From Flavobacterium aquatile LMG 4008 = ATCC 11947 (GTDB lineage Bacteria > Bacteroidota > Bacteroidia > Flavobacteriales > Flavobacteriaceae), in assembly GCF_000757385.1 (NCBI RefSeq), contig NZ_JRHH01000002.1:186001-250000 (forward strand): a stretch of 64,000 bases of DNA, read 5' to 3'. The stretch's first letter is position 1, and every line of letters starts with the position of its first letter. Of this stretch, positions 18,273 through 26,722 are shown in pieces. A program made the translations under genes and the position numbers. The notes below the pieces were generated by a model that saw only the letters and a list, made by a program, of their open reading frames with translations, had not been told where the DNA came from and ran no database searches.

Positions 18273-18782
18273 TTACATAAACAATGCTTTCAATTCGGTT
18301 GCATCATGCGGATTCATTTTTCCGGCAAGAACCAAACTCAGTTGTTTTCTTCGCAAAGCAGCATCATATCTAGATTTTTCTTCCTCAGTTTCTGGAACCA
18401 ATTGCGGAACTTCAACCGGATTTCCTGTTTCATTCACAGCTACAAAAGTATAAATTGCCTCATTAGCCTTCATTTTAGTTCCCGATTCGCGGTCTTCAAT
18501 CCAAACATCTAGAAAAATTTCCATCGATGTAGAAAACGCTCTAGAAATCTTAGCCTCAATAGTAACAACACTTCCCAAAGGAATAGAACGATTAAAAGCC
18601 ACATGATTTACAGATGCTGTAACCACAATTCTTCTCGAATGACGTCGTGCAGCAATACTCGCAGCTCTATCCATTCGTGCCAATAATTCGCCACCAAAAA
18701 GATTGTTCAACGGATTGGTTTCGCTTGGCAACACTAAATCGGTAAGTATCGTTAACGAATCTATAGGATGTTTTGGAGTCAT
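18273..18782 (-). CDS. Acyl-CoA thioesterase (hotdog fold)
   Basis: A 169-residue single hotdog domain of the YciA/BFIT group. The conserved segment NPLNNLFGGELLARMD carries the active-site region at about 21-36 and VNHVAFNRSIPLGSVV follows. It hydrolyses acyl-CoA to free acid and CoA; chain length cannot be predicted. The C-terminal tail (about 130-169) is charged and helical. It is a single gene, with a repeat element upstream at 18834-18914. Confidence 0.9.
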   Translation of the reverse strand: MTPKHPIDSLTILTDLVLPSETNPLNNLFGGELLARMDRAASIAARRHSRRIVVTASVNHVAFNRSIPLGSVVTIEAKISRAFSTSMEIFLDVWIEDRESGTKMKANEAIYTFVAVNETGNPVEVPQLVPETEEEKSRYDAALRRKQLSLVLAGKMNPHDATELKALFM

Positions 18783-18833
18783 AATTTTTTTTGCAAAGGT
18801 ATTTAATTTTGATAAAAATAAGTGGAATTATTT

Positions 18834-18914
18834 GAAGCTATTCCTGCTATCCATTACAATCTTTTCTTTTTTAAAGGAAAAAAGAAAAGGATTTTCATTA
18901 CTATCAGGGCTAAA
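18834..18914 (-). repeat. AGCCCTGAT/AGCAGGAAT dispersed repeat, copy A (AAATCC subtype)
   Basis: On the minus strand this element starts TTTAGCCCTGATAG, contains a hairpin of AAATCCTTTTCTTTTTT with its complement, and ends ATAGCAGGAATAGCTTC. Three related copies lie at 33617-33713, 46795-46894 and 60324-60427. The ends are conserved while the central palindrome differs between subtypes. Confidence 0.8.
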
Positions 18915-18916
18915 AA

Positions 18917-18942
18917 AAAGTCCCGAGATTAATCGGAACTTT
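18917..18942 (-). terminator. Terminator of the HU-like/SPOR gene
   Basis: On the minus strand the stem AAAGTTCCGA/TCGGGACTTT, with one mismatch, is followed by a T-run. It starts 6 bases after the stop of the gene ending at 18949. Confidence 0.75.
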
Positions 18943-18948
18943 CTGTTT

Positions 18949-19902
18949 TTATAAATCGTCTATTAAAAGCCAAGTATCAGGATTGATTGAATTTTTAATC
19001 CTATTCATTTCCTTTTGAGCTTCGGCATAATTAGAAAAACTTCCGTAAAGAACAGGATGCATTCCATGTTTGTTAGGAGCAATGCGTTTGGCTTTATATC
19101 CTTTTTTTACAAGATTTTTATACATTTTTTCAGCATTTTGTTCTCTTGTAAAAACTCCAGCTACAATATGATAAGGTAATTTATCGCTTTTCACCGTTAG
19201 CGTAACCGACGGAATTGGATTTGCAATAAAGAACGTTGCTTCTTGAATTTTTTGATTCACTTGATTTTGAACTTTCGTTTGAACCGCAACCGTTTCTTGC
19301 TGAATTTTATTTTGATAAAACTCATTTCCAAAGAATCCACCAGCGCTAATTAATCCTGCGCCCAAAACAAAAATTGCTGCATATTTCATATAATTGCGCG
19401 AACTTCTTGGTTCTGCAATAAACTCAATTGGAGCTTTTTCTTCTTCTATTTTTTGAGTTTCAACTACATAATTATAAACTTCACGCTTAATTGCAGGTGA
19501 AACGTACGATGTTAACCCGAAAGAATCGGTTAGATAATTCAATTGATCAAATGGAACAAAAACTAAATTTTTCTCTGTATTCAAAGATAATTCTCCAACA
19601 TTTTTGATGCTAATTGCGCCAAAATCTTGAAGCTTATTTTTCCAAGATAGAACTTGGTTTTCTATTGCAGAAACAGCAACTTCATAACTCATTTTCTCGG
19701 ATTGAGCAATATGATTTGCCAACAAACCATCGTTGTTTTTTAAGTACGAATTAAACGATACCAACTTTTTAGGCGGATAAAACGAATGCGAACTTTCATG
19801 CAATTGCGCCGATTGGATTTCGGTTAAAAAAGCACCAAATCCTGGAACAGTTACACATTGGTAACGATACAATAATTGTGATATGTATTGGTCAATCTTC
19901 AT
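18949..19902 (-). CDS. HU-like (CCDC81) plus SPOR domain membrane protein
   Basis: A 317-residue protein in three parts. Residues 1-140 resemble the paired HU-type domains of the CCDC81 family (start MKIDQYISQLLYRYQCVTVP, with VPGFGAFL). A single membrane helix lies at about 172-195. The C-terminal SPOR domain (about 240-317, YHIVAGVFTREQNAEKMYKN) is of the kind that binds denuded septal peptidoglycan. The protein thus joins a possible DNA- or protein-binding cytoplasmic part to a division-site periplasmic part. It is divergent from dprA. The family is widespread in Bacteroidetes, but I know of no established function. Confidence 0.85.
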   Translation of the reverse strand: MKIDQYISQLLYRYQCVTVPGFGAFLTEIQSAQLHESSHSFYPPKKLVSFNSYLKNNDGLLANHIAQSEKMSYEVAVSAIENQVLSWKNKLQDFGAISIKNVGELSLNTEKNLVFVPFDQLNYLTDSFGLTSYVSPAIKREVYNYVVETQKIEEEKAPIEFIAEPRSSRNYMKYAAIFVLGAGLISAGGFFGNEFYQNKIQQETVAVQTKVQNQVNQKIQEATFFIANPIPSVTLTVKSDKLPYHIVAGVFTREQNAEKMYKNLVKKGYKAKRIAPNKHGMHPVLYGSFSNYAEAQKEMNRIKNSINPDTWLLIDDL

Positions 19903-19953
19903 AAATACAAATTTAATTATTTAATGCATATCGCAAAATTTTATCAACAAACT

Positions 19954-19987
19954 TTGTTAACAATTTTAAAAATCTTTCTTACTTTTG
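19954..19987 (+). promoter_or_regulatory. Candidate dprA promoter
   Basis: TTG at 19954-19956 and TACTTTTG at 19980-19987 match the -33 and -7 elements with a 23-base spacer. The dprA ATG at 20005 is 17 bases downstream. This also argues against longer upstream starts. Confidence 0.6.
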
Positions 19988-20004
19988 AAAACCAATTATT
20001 TACA

Positions 20005-21108
20005 ATGAACGATACAGAATTATTACATTTATTAGCCTTATTAAAAGTAGATGGTGTTGGCGATATTGTTGCCAAAAAACTACTAAATCACTTTACAACT
20101 GCCGAAAACATTTTTAAAGCCAAAGCCAATCAACTCGAATCTATTGATGGAATTGGTCGGGTTTTAATTAAAAATCTAAAGGATAAATTGGTATTTAATT
20201 TGGCGGAAGCCGAGCTGAAATTTATAAAAGAGAACGATATCAATTGTCTTTTTTATCAAGACGAAAAGTATCCTGATCGATTGAAACATTGTATCGACGG
20301 ACCAATTTTATTATTTACATCGGGTACTATTGATTTTAAAAACAGAAAAGTAATTAGCATTGTTGGAACACGCGAAATAACTTCTTACGGAACCGAATTC
20401 TGCAAAAAATTCATCGAAGATTTAGCGCCATTAAACCCAATAATCGTTAGTGGTTTTGCTTATGGTGTTGATATTGTTGCTCATAAAGTAGCGATGGATT
20501 TAGGTTTGCAAACTATTGGTGTTGTAGCTCACGGACTGAATCAAGTGTATCCAAAAGTCCACAAAAAATATGTTGCCAAAATGGAACAAAACGGTGGTTT
20601 CATGACCGAATTTTGGAGTAATTCCAATCCCGAAAAAGAAAATTTTGTAAAACGAAACAGAATCGTTGCCGGAATTAGTGAAGCTACAATTGTTATTGAA
20701 AGTGCCGAAAAAGGAGGTTCATTAATTACAGCCAATTTAGCCAATGATTACAACCGAGATGTTTTTGCCGTTCCTGGAAGAACATCCGATAGATTTAGTC
20801 AAGGTTGTAATAATTTGATAAAAACTCAAAAGGCACATTTACTAACTTCGGCAGCCGATTTAATTTATATTTTAAATTGGGAGTTGAAACAAGATGAAAC
20901 TAAAGTAATTCAAAAGCAATTGTTTGTTTCTTTAGAAAACGACGAACAAAAAATCTACGATTACCTCCAAAAAAACGGAAAGCAACTACTTGATGTAATT
21001 GCTCTCGATTGTGATTTTCCGGTGTTTAGAATTTCTTCTATTTTATTGAATATGGAATTGAAAGGCGTTGTAAGACCATTGCCTGGAAAATTGTTTGAAG
21101 CGGTTTAA
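20005..21108 (+). CDS. dprA: DNA processing protein DprA
   Basis: A 367-residue protein that binds single-stranded DNA and loads RecA during natural transformation. It has a helix-hairpin-helix-like N-terminal region (LLALLKVDGVGDIVAKKLL), a Rossmann-type core with SIVGTREITSYG, SGFAYGVDIVAHK, the Gly-rich PG-binding segment VVAHGLNQVYP and SAEKGGSLITANLA, and a C-terminal winged-helix domain (about 310-367). The ATG at 20005 was chosen over earlier codons because a promoter ends at 19987. Its last 4 bases overlap the convergent trpS. Confidence 0.95.
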   Translation: MNDTELLHLLALLKVDGVGDIVAKKLLNHFTTAENIFKAKANQLESIDGIGRVLIKNLKDKLVFNLAEAELKFIKENDINCLFYQDEKYPDRLKHCIDGPILLFTSGTIDFKNRKVISIVGTREITSYGTEFCKKFIEDLAPLNPIIVSGFAYGVDIVAHKVAMDLGLQTIGVVAHGLNQVYPKVHKKYVAKMEQNGGFMTEFWSNSNPEKENFVKRNRIVAGISEATIVIESAEKGGSLITANLANDYNRDVFAVPGRTSDRFSQGCNNLIKTQKAHLLTSAADLIYILNWELKQDETKVIQKQLFVSLENDEQKIYDYLQKNGKQLLDVIALDCDFPVFRISSILLNMELKGVVRPLPGKLFEAV

Positions 21109-22076
21109 TCAAACCCCAATTTCACTCTAACTCTTCCTAAAACTTCATTTGCAATTACATGTGCTTTTTGCGCACCTTGTTTTAATAATGCGTCAACTTC
21201 TTCAAGATTGTTGATGTAGTAGTTGTATTTTTCTCTTTCGGTTTTAAATTTTTCGCAGATTAGTTCAAACAAAGCTTGTTTGGCGTGACCGTAACCATAG
21301 TTTCCACCAAGATAATTTTGTCTCATTGATGCAATTTGCTCTTCATTTGCTAATAATTTATAGATAGCAAATATTTTGCACGTATCTGGATTTTTAGGCT
21401 CTTCAAGTGGTGTGCTATCGCTTTCTATAGACATTACTTGTTTGCGCAAGGCTTTGTCATCAAGGAAAATATTGATGATATTGCCGCGAGATTTACTCAT
21501 TTTTCCGCCATCGGTTCCAGGAACATACATGGTCTCTTCTTGTACTTTTCCTTCTGGAATTACAAAAGTTTCACCCATTTGATGATTGAAACGCGAAGCT
21601 ACATCACGAGTAATTTCTATATGTTGCATTTGATCTTTTCCTACAGGAACAAAATTAGCATCATACAATAAAATATCGGCAGCCATCAGCATTGGATAAG
21701 TAAATAGTCCGGCGTTTACATCTTCTAATCTATCGGCTTTATCCTTGAAAGAATGGGCTAATGTTAATCGTTGAAACGGAAAAAAGCAACTTAAATACCA
21801 AGATAATTCGACAGTTTGTGGCACGTCACTTTGTCTGTAGAAAGTAACTTTATTGATATCTAAACCACATGCAAGCCAAGCTGCAGCAGTGCTGTATGTG
21901 TTGTTACGAAGTGTTTCACCGTCTTTTATTTGAGTAATCGAATGTAAATCGGCGATAAATAAAAACGACTGATTTTCTGGATTGTTCGATAATTCAATTG
22001 CAGGTATAATTGCACCTAGAAGATTTCCTAAATGTGGTGTACCTGTGCTTTGAACTCCTGTAAGTATTTTTGCCAT
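21105..22076 (-). CDS. trpS: Tryptophanyl-tRNA synthetase
   Basis: A 323-residue class I synthetase that charges tRNA-Trp. The HIGH-like motif is TGTPHLGNLLG (about 11-21) and the KMSKS loop is intact in GGKMSKSRGN (about 195). The length is usual for bacterial TrpS. It is a single gene, convergent with dprA and divergent from plsC. Confidence 0.97.
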   Translation of the reverse strand: MAKILTGVQSTGTPHLGNLLGAIIPAIELSNNPENQSFLFIADLHSITQIKDGETLRNNTYSTAAAWLACGLDINKVTFYRQSDVPQTVELSWYLSCFFPFQRLTLAHSFKDKADRLEDVNAGLFTYPMLMAADILLYDANFVPVGKDQMQHIEITRDVASRFNHQMGETFVIPEGKVQEETMYVPGTDGGKMSKSRGNIINIFLDDKALRKQVMSIESDSTPLEEPKNPDTCKIFAIYKLLANEEQIASMRQNYLGGNYGYGHAKQALFELICEKFKTEREKYNYYINNLEEVDALLKQGAQKAHVIANEVLGRVRVKLGFD

Positions 22077-22105
22077 TCTAAAATTATTTACCGCAAAGTT
22101 AAACC

Positions 22106-22141
22106 TTTGTATTAAAATTCACATACTATTGTTTATTTTTG
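22106..22141 (+). promoter_or_regulatory. Candidate promoter of the acyltransferase gene
   Basis: TTTG at 22106-22109 and TATTTTTG at 22134-22141 match the -33/-7 pair with a 24-base gap. The ATG at 22147 is 6 bases after the -7 element, so the leader would be very short or absent. Confidence 0.5.
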
Positions 22142-22146
22142 ACGCT

Positions 22147-22884
22147 ATGAGAATACTAAAAATTATTTTTTGGGTGCTTTGGCGCATTTGGTTTTACATA
22201 TTGATGGGCGCAATCATTATAATTATGTTTCCGTTTTTAGTGATTTCTATCTTGAGAGAAGAATGGTATCCCTACTTTTTTATCATGGCTAGAATTTGGG
22301 CAAAAGGAATATTAATTGGAATGGGATTTCGCTACAAAGTAGAACGTGAGCAAGAGCTTGAGGATAAAAAAAGTTATATGCTTGTTGCTAATCACACATC
22401 GATGTTAGACATTATGTTGATGTTGGCCATTGTAAAAAATCCGTTTGTGTTTGTTGGAAAAAAGGAGTTGGTGAAGATTCCGTTATTTGGTTTTTTCTAC
22501 AAACGTACTTGTATTTTGGTGGATAGAAACAGTCCGAAAAGCAGAATGGAAGTATATGAACGCGCACAAAAAAGATTGAAACAAGGATTGAGTATTTGCA
22601 TTTTTCCAGAAGGTGGCGTTCCAGACGAATCAATAGTTCTTGACGAGTTTAAAGATGGCGCATTTAGATTGGCATCGGAACATCAAATACCAATTGTACC
22701 AATGACATTTGCCGATAATAAAAAACGTTTTTCCTATACTTTTATGAGCGGAAGCCCGGGATTGTTGCGAGCCAAAGTGCATTCGTTTATTGAAACCTAC
22801 GGAAAAGCATTAGACGATAAAAAAGAATTAAAAAATAAAACTAGAGAAATTATACTGACCCAATTACAAAAGTTTAATCCATAA
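22147..22884 (+). CDS. plsC: 1-acyl-sn-glycerol-3-phosphate acyltransferase
   Basis: A 245-residue membrane-associated enzyme that acylates lysophosphatidic acid to phosphatidic acid. Motif I is NHTSMLD (HX4D-type catalytic pair), motif III is FPEGG, and an N-terminal hydrophobic hairpin precedes them (about 1-35). I chose the ATG at 22147 over the TTG at 22129, since a -7 element covers the earlier codons. A second plsC-like gene is at 28651. Confidence 0.92.
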   Translation: MRILKIIFWVLWRIWFYILMGAIIIIMFPFLVISILREEWYPYFFIMARIWAKGILIGMGFRYKVEREQELEDKKSYMLVANHTSMLDIMLMLAIVKNPFVFVGKKELVKIPLFGFFYKRTCILVDRNSPKSRMEVYERAQKRLKQGLSICIFPEGGVPDESIVLDEFKDGAFRLASEHQIPIVPMTFADNKKRFSYTFMSGSPGLLRAKVHSFIETYGKALDDKKELKNKTREIILTQLQKFNP

Positions 22885-22912
22885 AAAAGAGCGCTTAACT
22901 AGGCGCTCTTTT
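22885..22912 (+). terminator. Terminator downstream of plsC
   Basis: AAGAGCGC at 22887-22894 pairs with GCGCTCTT at 22903-22910, followed by a short T-run. It overlaps the end of the plsC stop region. Confidence 0.82.
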
Positions 22913-22978
22913 CTGTTATTACTCGGAAGCAATAACACCTTAACTAATTTTAAACTAACTTAACCTAATCTAACCAAA

Positions 22979-24505
22979 TTAAAAAGTAAAAGTAACTCCA
23001 GAGTATAACCCAAAAAAGTAAGGTTTAAAATCGCCAGAATCTTTTATAAATGTATTTATCTGATATTTAAAAACAGGTTCAACTCGAGCTTCAAAGTTCT
23101 TGAAAAAACCATATTTAAATCCAATTCCTACGTTGGTACTAAAGTGAATATCATTCAAATTATTTGCTTCACCAATATTCATTTCAACGCCTGATGAAAT
23201 TACAGAAACTTCGTTTTGATTCAAAAGTAATGTACTTACACCACCAATTACATCAATTCCAAATTTTTTATCTACCAGCTTATATGATAATTCTAAAGGA
23301 ATTTCAAGATATCCAATTTGCTGATTAACAACACTATTAAACTTCTTTACAACATTTCCAGAAGTAGTTAACTCCAATAAGCCACTTGTGGATGAATTTT
23401 TGCTCTCAATTTGTATTAACGAACCAGTAGAATTCGGTTTAACATGATCTAATGTTTTTGCATTTACATTTTGAGAAATTAAAACATCATTAGTGTCGTA
23501 ATTTAACGAAACCGTGTTAATACCAGTTCGTACTTTAATCTTTTTATTTACAGCATAATTTACACCTAAACCATAACTAAAATTGGTTTTGTATGACTTA
23601 CTGTTATTTTTCAACTCTGAATCTAAAGGCGAACCGTTGGATGTTGAACTAAAATAAATAGGCGCAACATTTGACGATAATTGCCACCTATTTAATTTTG
23701 GTTCTTTACTTGTTTTAGTTTCTTTTTCATTTAGCAATTCTTCCATCGCATTAGGTACAACACTAGCAATTGATGTTGAGTCTCTTTTTTTTATTTCGCC
23801 TATTTTTAGTTCAGAGTTTGTTTTTTCTGCAATAATTTGTGTATTGTTTAATGATTTATTGGTGTATATGTTTTTATTTGAATTTTTTATTTCTAATTTA
23901 TTTTCATCTGATTTATTAGCAACAGCTTTGTTATTTTTAGCATTGTTATTTTTGATGTTATTATTTAAGTCAGAATTGTTTTTTGTAATTTTATTTTCAT
24001 CTGATTTATTAGCAACAGCATTGTTATTTTTGATGTTATTATTTAAGTCAGAATTGTTTTTTGTAATTTTATTTTCATCTGATTTATTAGCAACAGCATT
24101 GTTATTTTTAATGTTACTATTTAAGTCAGATTTGTTCTTTGTAATTTTATTTTCATCTGATTTATTAGCAACAGCATTGTTATTTTCTTTTGAGACTACT
24201 TGTTCATCATCTATTTTCTTAATTTCATTTAGATTTGAGTTGTTGTTTTTATCAACCTTAACATCGTTTTCAATTACAACACCATCTTGAACTTGATTGT
24301 TTTCAAATCCAAAATTATATATGCCTAAACCTATAATAAATGCAGCTGCAATTCCAGAAATTTTCAACCAAAACGGAATAACCTTTCGGTCTTTTTTCTT
24401 TCTCAGCCGAAGTTCAATGTTTTCCCAAACGTCTTCTGGAGGATTAACATCAAGATTTCTAAACTTCTCTTGAAAGAGTCGATCTATATTTTTGTTTTCT
24501 TTCAT
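22979..24505 (-). CDS. Inner-membrane anti-sigma-like N-terminus fused to an outer-membrane-type beta-barrel domain
   Basis: A 508-residue protein. Residues 1-42 are cytoplasmic-like (RLFQEKFRNLDVNPPEDVW) and precede one membrane helix (about 46-63). A linker rich in Asn, Lys and Ser follows, with three 26-residue tandem repeats (about 108-185). The last 230 residues show the alternating strands and final TFTF of a PorT-like outer-membrane barrel. The start overlaps the upstream ECF sigma gene by 4 bases, so it is probably its anti-sigma partner. How one chain could span both membranes is unclear; the barrel-like part may stay periplasmic. Confidence 0.75.
   Translation of the reverse strand: MKENKNIDRLFQEKFRNLDVNPPEDVWENIELRLRKKKDRKVIPFWLKISGIAAAFIIGLGIYNFGFENNQVQDGVVIENDVKVDKNNNSNLNEIKKIDDEQVVSKENNNAVANKSDENKITKNKSDLNSNIKNNNAVANKSDENKITKNNSDLNNNIKNNNAVANKSDENKITKNNSDLNNNIKNNNAKNNKAVANKSDENKLEIKNSNKNIYTNKSLNNTQIIAEKTNSELKIGEIKKRDSTSIASVVPNAMEELLNEKETKTSKEPKLNRWQLSSNVAPIYFSSTSNGSPLDSELKNNSKSYKTNFSYGLGVNYAVNKKIKVRTGINTVSLNYDTNDVLISQNVNAKTLDHVKPNSTGSLIQIESKNSSTSGLLELTTSGNVVKKFNSVVNQQIGYLEIPLELSYKLVDKKFGIDVIGGVSTLLLNQNEVSVISSGVEMNIGEANNLNDIHFSTNVGIGFKYGFFKNFEARVEPVFKYQINTFIKDSGDFKPYFFGLYSGVTFTF
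23951..24184 (-). repeat. Three tandem 78-bp in-frame repeats inside the sigma-factor partner gene
   Basis: The repeats encode 26 residues each (beginning NNNAVANKSDENKITKN), at protein positions 108-133, 134-159 and 160-185, with a degraded fourth unit after. DNA identity between units is very high, so they are recent and probably vary in number between strains. They form the linker between the membrane helix and the barrel-like domain. Confidence 0.9.
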
Positions 24506-25050
24506 TTTACGAAAGGAATTATTTTTTTACCATTGCTAGATTCTATTTTTTCTTTTAAAATTACTCTAGCTCTAGATAAGTTTGACTTAGATGTGCCAAC
24601 ACTTATCTTTAGCATGTCTGCAATTTCTTGATGAGAGTAACCGTCTATAACGTACAAGTTAAAAACCAATCTATATTTATCGGGTAACTCTTGAATAATT
24701 TTTAGTAAATAATCCATCGACACACCTTCATCATCGATTTCAACTTCTACCGCTTCATCTTCAATATTTTCATTAACAATATTTAAAAAAGTGTCTTTTC
24801 GATATTGTTGTAAAATATAATTTATAACCAACCTTTTTAACCAACCATCAAATGAGCCTTTGAATGAAAACTGACCTATTTTTTCAAATATTATTAAGAA
24901 GGCTTCTTGTAAGTTGTCCTGAGCTTCTTCATAGTTGCGTGAATATTTCAAGCATACAGAGAACAATTTAGATGAATATAATCTATAGAGTGCTTCTTGT
25001 GCTTTAATATCATTTTTCTTACAGTTATTTATGAGTTGCTCTAAACTCAA
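24502..25050 (-). CDS. ECF-type RNA polymerase sigma-70 factor
   Basis: A 182-residue sigma factor with region 2 (about 22-90, including EEAQDNLQEAFLIIFEKI and the DGWLKRLVINYI helix) and region 4 (about 125-175, DGYSHQEIADMLKISVGTSK, a helix-turn-helix that reads the -35 element). It is followed by the coupled membrane partner with a 4-base ATGA overlap, a typical sigma/anti-sigma arrangement. The signal is unknown; the barrel-bearing partner suggests envelope stress. Confidence 0.93.
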   Translation of the reverse strand: MSLEQLINNCKKNDIKAQEALYRLYSSKLFSVCLKYSRNYEEAQDNLQEAFLIIFEKIGQFSFKGSFDGWLKRLVINYILQQYRKDTFLNIVNENIEDEAVEVEIDDEGVSMDYLLKIIQELPDKYRLVFNLYVIDGYSHQEIADMLKISVGTSKSNLSRARVILKEKIESSNGKKIIPFVK

Positions 25051-25070
25051 ACTAGATAGTTTTTAAAAAT

Positions 25071-25484
25071 TTATAATATTTCTACTTCATGAGTTTCATA
25101 TTGATCTACTCCATTTGCATCTGCACCCAACCAAAACTTAAACGTATAAACTCCTGCTACAGTTGGTTTAAAATCTAATTCAATTTCAAATAAACTTTCG
25201 GTATCTGGAAGACAATTTGAATTGTTTAGTCTAACAGCTTGTATTGCTACTGTTCTTGATAGATGATTTTGTGCATCATAAGCCACATTAAAACCATTAA
25301 AAATATAGCAATCTGTTGGTCTTCTGTATTTTACTTTAATCTTAGAAATGTTTCCTAATATGTAACTAGATGGCATTTCTACCTGATCAACTGGTAATAG
25401 AAAAAAACTTCTATCGGGTTCATCTCCGACTGTGCATGAGTTAAAAGCAAAAATAATGCTTATTAAAAAAATCCACTTTTTCAT
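25071..25484 (-). CDS. Lipoprotein of unknown function
   Basis: A 137-residue protein with a lipoprotein signal (lipobox FNSC at about residue 17, counted from MKKW). The rest is beta-rich with an immunoglobulin-like feel (VAGVYTFKFWLG) and two cysteines. An upstream in-frame ATG at 25499 would add five residues; MKKW gives a normal signal peptide. It lies 20 bases upstream of the ECF sigma gene on the same strand and could share its transcript. Confidence 0.65.
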   Translation of the reverse strand: MKKWIFLISIIFAFNSCTVGDEPDRSFFLLPVDQVEMPSSYILGNISKIKVKYRRPTDCYIFNGFNVAYDAQNHLSRTVAIQAVRLNNSNCLPDTESLFEIELDFKPTVAGVYTFKFWLGADANGVDQYETHEVEIL

Positions 25485-25549
25485 TATATTTTCATTCATT
25501 TATTTGTTAGATGCAAATTTCATAAAAAGGTTGCGTTGTATTGAAAAAA

Positions 25550-25573
25550 AAATCCCGCTTTAAAACGGGATTT
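25550..25573 (-). terminator. Terminator of recA
   Basis: AAATCCCG at 25550-25557 pairs with CGGGATTT at 25566-25573. On the minus strand a long T-run follows, just past the recA stop. Confidence 0.85.
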
Positions 25574-25576
25574 GTA

Positions 25577-26581
25577 TTAAGCATTATTTTCTTTAATTAA
25601 TGCTTTAATTTTAATTTCAAGCTCATCAGCCAATTCTGGATTGTCTTTTATCAAAGCTTTCACAGCATCTCGACCTTGACCCAATTTGGTATCGCCATAA
25701 CTAAACCATGAACCAGCTTTTTTTACAATTTCAAATTCTACTGCCAAATCAAGAATTTCTCCAGTTTTAGAAACGCCTTCGCCATACATAATGTCGAATT
25801 CGGCAGTTTTAAATGGTGGAGCCACTTTGTTTTTAACCACTTTTACTTTGGTTCTATTTCCAATTACGTTTTCACCATCTTTTATTTGTGATGAACGACG
25901 AATGTCTAAACGAACTGATGCATAAAATTTTAAAGCATTTCCTCCAGTTGTAGTTTCTGGATTTCCAAACATTACACCAATTTTCTCTCTCAACTGATTG
26001 ATAAAGAAAACAGTACAATTAGTTTTGCTAATAGTTCCAGTTAATTTTCTTAAAGCTTGAGACATTAATCGAGCGTGTAATCCCATTTTAGAATCACCCA
26101 TTTCTCCTTCAATTTCACTTTTCGGAGTCAAAGCAGCAACCGAGTCAATAACTACAATATCAATTGCTCCCGAACGAATTAAATTCTCAGCAATTTCTAA
26201 TGCTTGCTCACCGTTATCTGGTTGTGAAATGATTAAGTTTTCAATATCAACACCTAGTTTTTCGGCATAATTTCTATCAAATGCGTGTTCTGCATCAATA
26301 AACGCAGCAATTCCACCAGCTTTTTGAGCTTCGGCAATCGCGTGTAACGTTAAAGTTGTTTTACCCGACGATTCTGGACCATATATTTCTATAACTCTTC
26401 CTCTAGGATATCCATTAACTCCTAGAGCTAAATCTAATCCAAGTGAACCCGATGAAATTGTTTCTACTTCTTCTACGGCTTTATCGCCCATCTTCATTAC
26501 GGTTCCTTTTCCGTACGTTTTGTCTAATTTGTCAAGCGTTAGTTGTAAGGCTTTTAATTTAGCTTCTTTTTCTGAACTCAT
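25577..26581 (-). CDS. recA: Recombinase RecA
   Basis: A 334-residue RecA that forms filaments on single-stranded DNA for homologous recombination and the SOS response. The Walker A motif GPESSGKT lies at about 68-75, and the Walker B region [12 protein letters not shown] and the loop [15 protein letters not shown] are intact. I chose the start [10 protein letters not shown] as remembered for flavobacterial RecA; an in-frame ATG 12 bases upstream is possible. DprA, its loading partner, lies 5 kb away. Confidence 0.97.
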   Translation of the reverse strand: MSSEKEAKLKALQLTLDKLDKTYGKGTVMKMGDKAVEEVETISSGSLGLDLALGVNGYPRGRVIEIYGPESSGKTTLTLHAIAEAQKAGGIAAFIDAEHAFDRNYAEKLGVDIENLIISQPDNGEQALEIAENLIRSGAIDIVVIDSVAALTPKSEIEGEMGDSKMGLHARLMSQALRKLTGTISKTNCTVFFINQLREKIGVMFGNPETTTGGNALKFYASVRLDIRRSSQIKDGENVIGNRTKVKVVKNKVAPPFKTAEFDIMYGEGVSKTGEILDLAVEFEIVKKAGSWFSYGDTKLGQGRDAVKALIKDNPELADELEIKIKALIKENNA

Positions 26582-26689
26582 TTTTTCTTTCATTTAAATT
26601 GCTTGTATTTTTCGTAAAATTAAATATTTTTTTGATGTAAAAGAAGTTTATACAAATGAGTTTTAAACAATTGGTTTTGTTGTTATAAA

Positions 26690-26717
26690 AAACGCCTTTC
26701 TAATTGGAAAGGCGTTT
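26690..26717 (-). terminator. Terminator of the DUF6705-like gene
   Basis: AAACGCCTTTC at 26690-26700 pairs perfectly with GAAAGGCGTTT at 26707-26717. On the minus strand a T-run follows. It lies 5 bases past the stop of the gene ending at 26723. Confidence 0.87.
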
Positions 26718-26722
26718 GGAAT

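Noticed and set aside
23844..24290. Plus-strand open frame of 148 codons with repeated hydrophobic segments
   Set aside because: It is antisense to the 78-bp repeats of the sigma partner gene. The period is a multiple of three, which keeps the opposite frame open and repetitive. There is no signal, start context or family resemblance.
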